DNA from: Congeria kusceri
Lineage: Eukaryota; Mollusca; Bivalvia; Myida; Dreissenidae
DNA: 64,000 nucleotides
Direction: 5' to 3'
Assembly: GCA_027627225.1 (NCBI GenBank)
Contig: CM051034.1
Coordinates: 10,046,761 to 10,110,760, forward strand
The notes below the pieces were generated by a model. That model was not told where the DNA came from. It made no database searches and saw only the letters and a program-made list of their open reading frames with translations. Both the position numbers and the translations under genes were made by a program. How positions within the stretch are numbered: position 1 is the stretch's first letter; each line of letters opens with the position of its first letter. Of this stretch, positions 10,401-20,311 are shown piece by piece.

Positions 10401-13400
10401 AATGACATCTCAAATACTCTTGGACAAGAACATAGTTGTTAGAATGACATCTCAAATACCCTTGGAATAGAAGCTACTTGTTAGAATGACATCTCAAATA
10501 CTCTTGGACAAGAAGATAGTTGTTAGAATGACATCTCAAATACTCTTGGACAAGAAGATAGTTGTTAGAATGACATCTCAAATACTCTTGGACAAGAGGA
10601 TAGTTGTTAGAATGACATCTCAAATACTCTTGGACAAGAAGATAGTTGTTAGAATGACATCTCAAATACTCTTGGACAAGAAGATAGTTGTTAGAATGAC
10701 ATCTCAAATACTCTTGGACAAGAAGATAGTTGTTAGAATGACATCTCAAATACTCTTGGACAAGAAGATAGTTGTTAGAATGACATCTCAAATACTCTTG
10801 GACAAGAAGATAGTTGTTAGAATGACATCTCAAATACTCTTGGACAAGAAGATAGTTGTTAGAATGACATCTCAAATACTCTTGGACAAGAAGATAGTTA
10901 TTAGAATGACATCTCATATACTCTTGGACAAGAAGATAGTTGTTAGAATGACATCTCAAATACTCTTGGACAAGAAGATAGTTGTTAGAATGACATCTCA
11001 AATACTCTTGGACAAGAAGATAGTTGTTAGAATGACATCTCAAATACCCTTGGACAAGAAGATAGTTGTTAGAATGACATCTCAAATACTCTTGGACAAG
11101 AAGATAGTTGTTAGAATGACATCTCAAATACTCTTGGACAAGAAGATAGTTGTTAGAATGACATCTCAAATACTCTTGGACAAGAAGATAGTTGTTAGAA
11201 TGACATCTCAAATACTCTTGGACAAGAAGATAGTTGTTAGAATGACATCTCATATACTCTTGGACAAGAAGATAGTTGTTAGAATGACATCTCAAATACT
11301 CTTGGACAAGAAGATAGTTGTTAGAATGACATCTCAAATACTCTTGGACAAGAAGATAGTTGTTAGAATGACATCTCAAATACTCTTGGACAAGAAGATA
11401 GTTGTTAGAATGACATCTCAAATACTCTTGGACAAGAAGATAGTTGTTAGAATGACATCTCAAATACTCTTGGACAAGAAGATAGTTGTTAGAATGACAT
11501 CTCAAATACTCTTGGACAAGAAGATAGTTGTTAGAATGACATCTCAAATACCCTTGGACAAGAAGATAGTTGTTAGAATGACATCTCAAATACTCTTGGA
11601 CAAGAAGATAGTTGTTAGAATGACATCTCAAATACTCTTGGACAAGAAGATAGTTGTTAGAATGACATCTCAAATACTCTTGGACAAGAAGATAGTTGTT
11701 AGAATGACATCTCAAATACTCTTGGACAAGAAGATAGTTGTTAGAATGACATCTCATATACTCTTGGACAAGAAGATAGTTGTTAGAATGACATCTCAAA
11801 TACTCTTGGACAAGAAGATAGTTGTTAGAATGACATCTCAAATACTCTTGGACAAGAAGATAGTTGTTAGAATGACATCTCAAATACCCTTGGACTAGAA
11901 GATAGTTGTTAGATGACATCTCATATACTCTTGGACAAGAAGATAGTTGTTAGAATGACATCTCAAATACTCTTGGACAAGAGGATAGTTGTTAGAATGA
12001 CATCTCAAACACTTTTGGACAAGAAGATAGTTGTTAGAATGACATCTCATATACTCTTGGACAAGAAGATAGTTGTTAGAATGACATCTCAAATACCCTT
12101 GGACAAGAAGATAGTTGTTAGAATGACATCTCAAATACTCTTGGACAAGAAGATAGTTGTTAGAATGACATCTCATATACTCTTGGACAAGAAGATAGTT
12201 GTTAGAATGACATCTCAAATACTCTTGGACAAGAAGATAGTTGTTAGAATGACATCTCATATACTCTTGGACAAGAAGATAGTTGTTAGAATGACATCTC
12301 AAATACTCTTGGACAAGAAGATAGTTGTTAGAATGACATCTCAAATACTCTTGGACAAGAAGATAGTTGTTAGAATGACATCTCAAATACCCTTGGACAA
12401 GAAGATAGTTGTTAGAATGACATCTCAAATACTCTTGGACAAGAAGATAGTTGTTAGAATGACATCTCATATACTCTTGGACAAGAAGATAGTTGTTAGA
12501 ATGACATCTCAAATACTCTTGGACAAGAAGATAGTTGTTAGAATGACATCTCAAATACCCTTGGACAAGAAGATAGTTGTTAGATGACATCTCATATACT
12601 CTTGGACAAGAAGATAGTTGTTAGAATGACATCTCAAATACCCTTGGACAAGAAGATAGTTGTTAGAATGACATCTCAAATACTCTTGGACAAGAAGATA
12701 GTTGTTAGAATGACATCTCATATACTCTTGGACAAGAAGATAGTTGTTAGAATGACATCTCAAATACTCTTGGACAAGAAGATAGTTGTTAGAATGACAT
12801 CTCATATACTCTTGGACAAGAAGATAGTTGTTAGAATGACATCTCAAATACTCTTGGACAAGAAGATAGTTGTTAGAATGACATCTCAAATACTCTTGGA
12901 CAAGAAGATAGTTGTTAGAATGACATCTCAAATACTCTTGGACAAGAAGATAGTTGTTAGAATGACATCTCAAATACCCTTGGACAAGAAGATAGTTGTT
13001 AGAATGACATCTCAAATACCCTTGGACAAGAAGATAGTTGTTAGAATGACATCTCAAATACCCTTGGACTAGAAGATAGTTGTTAGATGACATCTCAAAT
13101 ACCCTTGGACAAGAAGATAGTTGTTAGAATGACATCTCAAATACCCTTGGACAAGAAGATAGTTGTTAGAATGACATCTCAAATACCCTTGGACAAGAAG
13201 ATAGTTGTTAGAATGACATCTCAAATACCCTTGGACAAGAAGATACTTGTTAGAATGACCATCAGTTCTTAAGGTATATTAAAAACAAACAATTATAGGT
13301 TAATGCTAATTGATGAAAACTTATAAGTTTACACATATCCATCTATGTTTTGTTACCGCTGGTAGCTGATATAATATATTCAATCCTATTTCCTTGTGAT

Positions 13401-16400
13401 TTCACAAAGAGAGACTATTTATGTTGCAATCACCATATAATTATTCAGTATAAATACTTTGTGTCAAGATCTATACATTCTAATCGCTATTTCTATTGCA
13501 GCCAGGACACACTACATGTGGCTAAAGAAAATTATGTTTGACTACAACTTTTTTTCACAAAACCCTATAAAGCACCAAAAATAAATAGGAGTTTAACACA
13601 GTAAGCTAAATTTGACTAAAACATAGCCAGGGGAACCTTGTTTCAAAACATACCTAACTGATTCTTCATATTCATAGATATAGAGTTCAGATGTGCCTTA
13701 GAAGCATAAAGTCTGTTCACTGCCTTTCGAGATCGTACGATTTCCTTCGCCAGAATACTGCATGCCGCTTTCTCCCCTTTCTTTGCAGAGTCTTTTAACT
13801 GTCTTTTTGTCTTTTCTTCCTCTCTCTGAATGGCTTGTATAACAAAAATTTGGCATTATTTAAATTATTAACTGGCCTCTCCCAATGAATGTTAAACTAT
13901 TTACTAGCGTTAAGATATTAATTGTAATGAATCAATGAAGTTGTCATGTCTTCTATGTTGATATGTGCTAAATAAAATAAATAACCAGAGATGATATTCA
14001 ATATGGTTTTAAAATTTCAATACAACATTGAATCCTAGAATATATTAATACAAAAATATAATATACTGGTATGTAACAAAAACTAACAAGACATTGTTTT
14101 ACCTGAGTAAACTGTCATGCTCCTTATGATTTATGAATGACAACATAAATGCAGTTTGCAATGCTATCTTTTAAAAATAACATACCATACCTTTTATTTG
14201 CCGCTCAAGAACATAACCTTCTTTTCTGATCTTATGTGTCCAATCATTCACCTAAAATAATGACAAAATATGTGTTTTTCTTTGTTTAATTATTGACACA
14301 AGTGGTGGTTCTGTATAAGGGCAGTTTACAATACACAGCCACCATTTGCAGGAGAAAGTGCATTTTGTTCACTGGTGTTTAAAGAAAGTTTACATTTAAT
14401 AGGAGCAAAAAAAAAGAGATGGTGTAATTATAAATTAAAATCTATCACTCATAACAAATCAATATATTTTTCATTCGTGTAGCAGATTATCGTTAAAATT
14501 GAACATACTGGGTGGCAGACAAGGTTATTTATTTATATATATATATATTTTTTTAAATTTTTTTTTTTTTTTTTTTTTTTAAATATTTATTCACAAATAT
14601 GCATGATACATTTCATTACAAGCATCACAGGAATAAGCATATATCTATATATACAGTACAAGCATATAATGTGAAAAAAGAGCATGCCAAACTATAATAT
14701 ATATGATTATGCAAAAGATGTAATTAAGAACTAAAACATTATAACAAAAAGACTCTACCAGTTCCCACGAACTTTTATATTTATCAGGTAAATGTGTTTT
14801 TTGCATAACTGCAAAGGCTAGTTTGCAGCTACTTCTAAGGCCATGAACTGTTGGAGTTACCAATTTACGTTTACAGAGGTAAATAAAGCGTTTTATTTCG
14901 AGACAAAATATATTATACTTTCCAGACAATTTACAACTTGATCCCAATAAAAAGGTTTTACAATCAAAACTAAAGTTATTATCGATGTTTTTGACATAAG
15001 ATGTGATGTCATGTAATAGCGTTTGTATTACATTACAACTCCAAAATAAGTGAACAAGCGTCTCTGTTTCTGTCTTACAGAAAGTACATTTGTCTGAATC
15101 ACGGATCTTCATTTTATTTAGCAAGTTATTTGTGGCTAGAATATTATGCGTTAGTCTTACTTGGAACCACTGATTATATGAATCTCTTGTCGTTGTAAAG
15201 ATCCATGAATGCAAAATTTCCCACTCCGACTTATCAATATTAAAGAAGCTATTCCACTTTGATTGGCCTGTAGGTATTTCATTATTTTGTATTAATATTT
15301 TATATATACTGGGTTTATTTTTATTGCAACACAATATTGGCTTAATGTAACATGGAATAATAGGAAAACAACAGTCATTAGTAAGTGATGTGATATCCGT
15401 GAGCCTTAGAGAACATAGGTATTTTTTTATTGATTGTATCATTCCTTCGAATTGCAGGAAGTTTACGCTGATACCAAGTTTTTGTTCAAATTCTATTCTA
15501 TTTATAAATGTTCCGTTATAATTCATAATGTCTTTTACATACCTAATTCCTCTGTTATACCATGTTGGAACAAAAAAAGGTCTCTGCCCAATTAAAAACT
15601 TATGGTTAAAGAAGAGAGGAAGCTCTTGAAATTTTGTGATATTATCTACTGGGAAAAGATCAATAAAATCTGCAAAGGATTTTAAAACATCTTTCCAAAA
15701 AGGATTGAACAACTTTGCTGTGGCAAATTCAATATAGTACTTTCCAAAGTTTAATATTTTTTCTAATTCAAGTACATTGTTCAGCACAAATCTGTAGCAT
15801 TTACTATTATATCCTGTAGATAGTCTATCTAACCAGAGTATTTTCAACTTTTTAACATAAGAAAAAACGTCAACCATTTTCAAACCTCCAAATTCATAAA
15901 ACATGTCATTAATTGTATTTAATATTTGTGTATTTGGGGTTGGTAATGTGGAAAATAGGTTTGTTAAAAGAGGTAATAAAAGTGATTTGACAACTGCTAT
16001 TCTGCCAATTGGCGTTAGTACTCTTCTATTCCATAACCTTATACAGTGTTCAATACTTTTCATTTTATCATTAAAATTTATATGCACAATGTTTTCCAGG
16101 TCTATGTGAAACTGTATGCCAAGTAATTTAAAACTAGTGTTCCCCCAATCCAACTTCCATTTCGTTTTTATAGAGCGAGTGCTATATTTTAAGGTACCAA
16201 TCCAAATAACATGGGTTTTGTCAAAGTTAACTTTTAAACCTGAGTATTGGGAAAATTGATGTAAAATATCTAGAGCGTTATTAACTGAGTTTTCACTTCC
16301 ATCTAACAACAATGTTGTGTCATCTGCAAATTGTGTTATTTTGTATTCTGTGCCATTGATAAAAATACCTTTAATGATTTTGGTGTTTCTGATTTTTATG

Positions 16401-19400
16401 GATAAAATTTCAGCACATAAAATAAACAAATACGGACTTATTGGATCCCCCTGTCTACAGCCACGGCCTATGTTAAAGAATTCGGAAAGGAAGCCGTTCA
16501 ATTGCACAGCAGTGGAAGTATTATGATAAAAAAGTGATATCCATTTAGTAAAACTTGGACCAAAATTGAAAAAGGAAAGTGTTTGGAATATAAAATCAAA
16601 AGATAGAGTATCGAATGCTTTTTCACAGTCAATCATCATCAGCAATCCAGGTATATTTTGTTTTTCAGTATAGTTCATTATATCATATACTAAACGAATG
16701 TTTTCCCCAATAAATCTTCCTTTGATAAACCCTGTTTGATCTTTATTTATCAAAAGATCTAAAACAGACTTCAGTCTTGCAGCTATAGTTCCGGAGGCTA
16801 ATTTGTATACAATATTTAATAGAGTTATAGGTCTCCAATTTTTTAAAAACTGCTTTGGTTTATTTTCTTTAGGAATACATGTGATATATCCTTGTTTCTG
16901 AGTTATAGATAGTTCTCCTTTTATAAAAGCAAAGTTAAGTGCTCTTACAACAAAATGACCAATTTTTCCCCAAAAGACTTTTAAAAAATTAGATGTAAAT
17001 CCATCAGAACCAGGACTTTTGTCATTTTTCATATTTTTTAAGGTATTCGAAACTTCGGAGAATCATAAAACCCCTTCCAATGATGAAGACTGTTCTGGAC
17101 TTAATTTGTTAGTATTTGCATTTTCTAAATAGCTATCAATATCAAGATTATTTTTTTCTTTGGACGTCATATATAAATTTTTATAAAATAAATCTGTTTC
17201 TTTCAGAATTTCTGATTGATTATAAATAATATTCCCATCACCGGTTTATAAAAAAGGTATAACTTTGTTGGTGTAGTTATATTTTTCTAAATTACAAAAG
17301 AAATTTGTTGGTTTTTCACCATTTTCTATCCATTCAGCTCTGGATCTGATTATATTTCCTTTAATTTTTTCTTCTCTTATAAACTGTAGTTCATTGTGTA
17401 GAGTGATTAACAACGCATTATTATCCTGATTCAAATTATTCTCAATCGTTTCAATTTCCATAATTAACCCCTGTTCTTTATTAATTTGACACTTCTTTTT
17501 ATGTGATGAATAAGAAATTGTTGAGCCTCTGATTTCCATCAATAATGTTTCCAGAAAAAGTTGGTCGTCAATTTGAAACTGTATATCTGCATTACAGACT
17601 GAGGAGATATTTTCTAATTATATACTGGCAATGCATATTGTATTTTTATTTGTTCGATTTTATCATTAATGTAAGCAAGATAATCTTTATCTAGAAGAAG
17701 GGAGTTGTTGAATTTCCAAAGTCCTTTTCCATGTGGAATATTTTCAAAATCCAAAATTAAAGTAATGACTGAGTGATCAGAACGATAACTAATTCCTATA
17801 TTACAATCTCTGATATGAGGTATGAAATCACTAGTAACCAAGAAAAAATCTAGCCTTGCCTGTTGTAAGGGGTTTGTCCTTCGCCATGAGAACTTTTTTA
17901 AATCTCCGTGTATTTCTCTGAATGGGTCGTGTAAATTTTGTTCTCCAATAAAATTTGTTAAAATGTTTCTTGCTTTTATGTTATTATTGTTGTATTTGTA
18001 ATTACTGTAATCAAGATTTGTATTTAACACCAAGTTAAAATCACCACACCATATAAAAGATTCATTCCCTATATTTTCAATTATAGTAAAAATATGCTGA
18101 TAGAAAGTAGGGTTATCATTATTTGGGCCATAAACGTTAATAAGTGTTAACTGTTTACCTTGTATAGTAAGATTTAAAATTATATAGTTGCCTTTATCAT
18201 CTGTAAAAACTTGGTTAACCATGACATCTAATCCTTTGGTAAACAAAATCCCCACCCCTCGGGCATTTGATTTTGCAAAACTATAAAAGGCCTCTGCATT
18301 CCACAGTGAATATAATTGTTTTTCCATGTCCGATGTAAAATGTAAATCTTGCAAACAAAATATATGTGAATTTGTTTCTTTAAAAAAATGAAAAACATCT
18401 GATCTGTTTTTTGGATCAGTTAAGCCTCCGCAATTATATGAGATAATCTTTAATTTATTCATCTATGAATATATTTGAAAAAAGACGTTATTAGGAAAAT
18501 ACTGGCATCAGCAAAGATGCAGCTATTCAACAATGTCAAAGTTCGCAGAACATTCCTGATTTTTATATACAGCATGGCAAGCATAGAAGAAAAACAACTT
18601 CAAACTGAGAAAGAAATCGTGAAAATTTACACAAAATACAAAGTGTACAGTACAAATAAATTGCCCTAAATATAAGACTAAGACATAGTTGCTAGTTGGA
18701 GATATGATTTTTTTTATTCATAATACAAAATGATACTGTAATATGCCTATTGTGGATATATTTGAATTAAATTAAGTAATGATAGGGCAAAACAAAAACT
18801 AAGGCTATATATCAATCAAAAATATATACAAGATGAATACATTTACTGCCATTAAAAGTAATAATACAGACAAGGTTATTGAGATTATTTTTAAAATGCC
18901 TATGTGTGTTGGTTTAAATTGCTCTGGCAAGCAAAATGGAAGTGTTTTCATACAAATACTTATGGAACATTAATAAGGAATAGTTTTTCTGTCCAGGTAT
19001 GTAAGTTGTATTGTGATCCGTACACAATGACTATGTCATTTCTGGACATGAAATTTGCTATCAAAATCCTGTTGGAACAATATACACAAAGAAGGAAAAC
19101 TTTCCACCATAGAATTGATCCTGCCCCAGCATCACACAAACATTGTCCATATAAAAAGTATCTCAATGTTGGTCCAGAGCATGTTGGTCAGTCATTCCAG
19201 CTCCCTTAATGCATAAATTGATTTATGCATGGTTTAAACATTGTAAAATGCATATGTATGGGCAGTTTGTTCCATTTGTAACATTTCACATAAAAACAAA
19301 AAGCAGTTTGAAAATCGCGAATATTTTGCCAAAGTACAACCTAGATTTAGCTCTTTCTGATGACCTTTTTCACATGCAGTGTGACCCATTGGTCCAGCCC

Positions 19401-20144
19401 TTCTGATTGGTTGTCATCGTTAGCTGCTATGCGCAGGTGCGCATGCTATAATTAGTTTGTCTAATTAAAATTGGGATTTTGCTGAATGTAGTACTCCAAT
19501 TATTTTGAATAAACATTTTGATGCAAAATACTTTTAACACATTTTTTAAACCTATAAATTTATTTAATAAGAATTATGTAATTATGCGTTTTCTCAAATT
19601 TTGTTCAAATTAATCGCTACACTAAGTCCACTGGTCTCATGTAAACATTACCTACTTTCCATTTAGGAAGAGTAAAAATGTGAAACATCTAAATTTAATG
19701 GTAAATAAACAGACAAACATATTAAAACACATTTCAATTAAATAAGTTAATCTATTAAGCATTTTGAGTGGTTTATTTATTATGATTTATATAGAGTCCT
19801 GGACCGGCGAGTAACAAGGGATATAGCTGAAGATTGACGTTTGCAGACACGTGTACATACACTTAAGTCGAGCCAGACTATGGACCAATCATACATGGAA
19901 AATAAGACAAGGTAATGTATTTGGTTATGAGATGATGTCTTGAAACTTAATATGGAATTCCGTCAAGACTGAATCATTGTCACAAGACATTTTGTAATAG
20001 AAATTAGTCTATTAGAACTTTACTGTTCTGAAACATCATGTTTTAAGTAATTCTGATTTTTAATTGTAAGAATGTAAAAGACAATTTCAGTATCATTACC
20101 ATATCTTTTGGAGATCTTGCATTTTCTTTCCCAAACAGTCCCAT
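7269..20144 (-). CDS. CHMP3: CHMP3 (charged multivesicular body protein 3, Vps24), complete six-exon gene
   Basis: Encodes an ESCRT-III subunit. With CHMP2 it caps and remodels membrane-bound filaments during multivesicular-body sorting, cytokinetic abscission and membrane repair, and is recycled by VPS4. The exons, in transcript order, are 20100-20144, 14191-14251, 13654-13833, 9362-9483, 8323-8437 and 7269-7405. All junctions are GT-AG and all phases match, giving 660 nt or 219 aa (human CHMP3 is 222). The N-terminus is MGLFGK, followed by a basic helical core (VNDWTHKIRKE, REEEKTKRQLKDSAKKGEK, SRKAVNRLYASKAHLNSI, MSKEMMKAGIIEEMLED) and an acidic C-terminus. The last 13 residues, DEDLMAKLEALRS, form the MIT-interacting motif that binds VPS4 or AMSH, with K at the usual R. 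Introns hold a LINE (intron 1), a 42-bp minisatellite (intron 3) and MITEs (introns 4 and 5). No AATAAA was seen between the stop and about 6960. Confidence 0.95.
7608..7991. mobile_element. hAT-like MITE in CHMP3 intron 5
   Basis: The terminal inverted repeats are CAGGGCTTTCATTAA at left and TTAATGCAAGCCCTG at right (one mismatch), which is the CAGGG-type end seen in hAT elements. The flanks CTAGCTA and TTAGCTTG share TAGCT, a possible eroded target duplication. The interior repeats GGAAGTT phrases and has no coding capacity. Confidence 0.6.
8323..8437 (-). CDS. CHMP3: CHMP3 coding exon 5
   Basis: Residues 137-174 (AGIIEEMLEDTMEGLDDSEE onward to YELTA) plus one base of codon 175. The acidic segment acts in autoinhibition in this family. 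Confidence 0.94.
8636..8896. mobile_element. palindromic MITE, copy 2, in CHMP3 intron 4
   Basis: Same family as 6426-6683. The ends are GAGGCACGTCGTTGGAAAAC and TTTTCCCACGACGCGCCTC, with an inner palindrome GTCCACACAGGCTTATCCGG. It lies between CHMP3 exons 4 and 5. Confidence 0.85.
9362..9483 (-). CDS. CHMP3: CHMP3 coding exon 4
   Basis: Residues 96-136, beginning ATLRIAGALEKSTDVMKSMQ. Its acceptor (TTTGATTTGCAG) has only a short pyrimidine stretch. The 42-bp minisatellite starts about 40 nt upstream of it. The donor is GTTAGA. Confidence 0.94.
9525..13262. repeat. 42-bp minisatellite, about 89 copies, CHMP3 intron 3
   Basis: The unit starts CTCAAATACTCTTGGACAAG and continues AAGATAGTTGTTAGAATGACAT (42 bp). 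By eye most copies are identical. Variants are CCCTTGG for CTCTTGG, CATATA for CAAATA, and a one-base loss (GTTAGATGAC) near 11910, 12583 and 13085. In CHMP3 sense each unit reads TTCTAAC, then AACTATCTTCTTGTCCAAG, a branch-point and 3'-splice-like arrangement. The array fills most of intron 3 and stops about 40 nt short of the real exon-4 acceptor. The 42-bp period keeps long frames open on both strands; these are not proteins. Confidence 0.98.
13654..13833 (-). CDS. CHMP3: CHMP3 coding exon 3
   Basis: Residues 36-95, including REEEKTKRQLKDSAKKGEK and AVNRLYASKAHLNSI, then one base of codon 96. The donor is GTATGT. It covers the second half of the helical hairpin that binds membranes and polymerises. 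Confidence 0.94.
14191..14251 (-). CDS. CHMP3: CHMP3 coding exon 2
   Basis: Residues 16-35 (VNDWTHKIRKEGYVLERQIK) plus one base of codon 36. The acceptor is TATTTTAG and the donor GTATGG. This is the start of the basic helix alpha-1 of the ESCRT-III core. Confidence 0.93.
14516..14529. repeat. LINE target-site duplication, 3' side
   Basis: CAGACAAGGTTATT is identical to 18867-18880 and directly flanks the poly(A)/TA-rich tail of the LINE. Confidence 0.85.
14645..17032 (-). pseudogene. LINE ORF2 reverse transcriptase and C-terminal zinc-like motif
   Basis: A 795-residue open segment downstream of a second in-frame stop (TGA near 17063). RT blocks in order: SPGSDGFTSNF, NWRPITLLN, DQTGFIKGRFIGENI, MIDCEKAFDTLSF, GCRQGDPISPYLFIL, FADDTTLLLDG (catalytic FADD) and SGLKVNFDKTH. 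Near the C-terminus KCTFCKTETETLVHLFWSC gives a C-x2-C-x7-H-x4-C motif as in L1 ORF2 proteins. With the stops and frameshift upstream the element cannot produce a full ORF2. Confidence 0.92.
17246..17542 (-). pseudogene. LINE ORF2 linker segment
   Basis: Joins the endonuclease to the reverse transcriptase. It contains SRAEWIENGEKPTNFFCNLE, typical of the L1 region just before the RT. The frame is already open from about 17600 and closes at a TAA near 17243. It is the same frame as the RT segment below. Confidence 0.85.
17614..18462 (-). pseudogene. LINE ORF2 N-terminal part: AP-like endonuclease
   Basis: A 282-residue open segment. It shows the endonuclease motifs ISYNCGG, FCLQDLH, NVYGPN, WCGDFNLVLN, a WRR...ARLDFFLV block and SDHSVITL near the C-terminus. 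The motif usually read LQE(T)H has D in place of the metal-binding E, a possible loss of activity or a lineage variant. The segment ends at a TAA/TAG just after a frameshift near 17620, after which ORF2 continues in another frame. Confidence 0.88.
18867..18880. repeat. LINE target-site duplication, 5' side
   Basis: CAGACAAGGTTATT, identical to 14516-14529, sits at the 5' boundary of the minus-strand LINE. Confidence 0.85.
18881..20099. other. 5' part of CHMP3 intron 1
   Basis: AT-rich intron sequence. A 101-codon plus-strand frame (18904-19209) has no ATG at its listed start and no recognisable domain. Nothing else could be supported. Confidence 0.45.
20100..20144 (-). CDS. CHMP3: CHMP3 coding exon 1
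   Basis: Residues 1-15, beginning MGLFGKENARSPKDM. It ends in phase 0 at a GTAATG donor. ATG at 20142-20144 is chosen because MGLFGK is the conserved start of CHMP3 proteins. Confidence 0.92.
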
Positions 20145-20311
20145 AATCTTGTTTAAAATTTAAAATCCCGACAATAAAATTATGACAGAATGTAAACTTC
20201 CGCGAAGGGCAGTAACTCTAAACTTCAAAAAAATAATTTCGTCGTCAAAATCACAAAACGGAGACTTATTCTGGTACCCGATCTTTACTTACTTCGTGGC
20301 AAACAACTCGG
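20145..20311 (-). promoter_or_regulatory. CHMP3 5' UTR and probable promoter region
   Basis: The only unique DNA between the CHMP3 ATG and the satellite is about 167 bp. On the minus strand it holds an ETS-like GCGGAAGT within CTTCGCGGAAGTTTAC, and no TATA box at an obvious place. Core promoter elements must therefore lie here, within the first satellite monomer, or beyond the array. Confidence 0.4.

Larger units (their letters stand above)
14530..18866 (-). mobile_element. L1-type LINE, 5'-truncated and degenerate, in CHMP3 intron 1
   Basis: A 4.3-kb non-LTR retrotransposon on the same strand as CHMP3. In order on the minus strand: 404 bp without a recognised ORF, an AP-like endonuclease, a reverse transcriptase, a C-terminal CCHC-like motif, then an AATAAA followed by an A-rich tail (14550-14580). 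A 14-bp target-site duplication bounds it. No ORF1 was found, so it is probably 5'-truncated. One frameshift and two in-frame stops break ORF2. Motifs such as GSDGFTSNF and FADDTTLLLDG place it in the L1/Tx1 group. Confidence 0.93.

Noticed and set aside
9525..13262. CRISPR-like appearance of regular repeats
   Set aside because: There are no unique spacers between repeats. The context is a spliced animal gene.
9475..13272. Long open frames (up to 481 codons) on both strands with a 14-residue period
   Set aside because: They follow from a 42-bp unit without stops in several frames. They lie in CHMP3 intron 3, lack any domain, and exist equally on both strands.
18904..19209. 101-codon plus-strand frame
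   Set aside because: No ATG at its start, no recognisable domain and no splice or promoter context. It lies antisense in CHMP3 intron 1.
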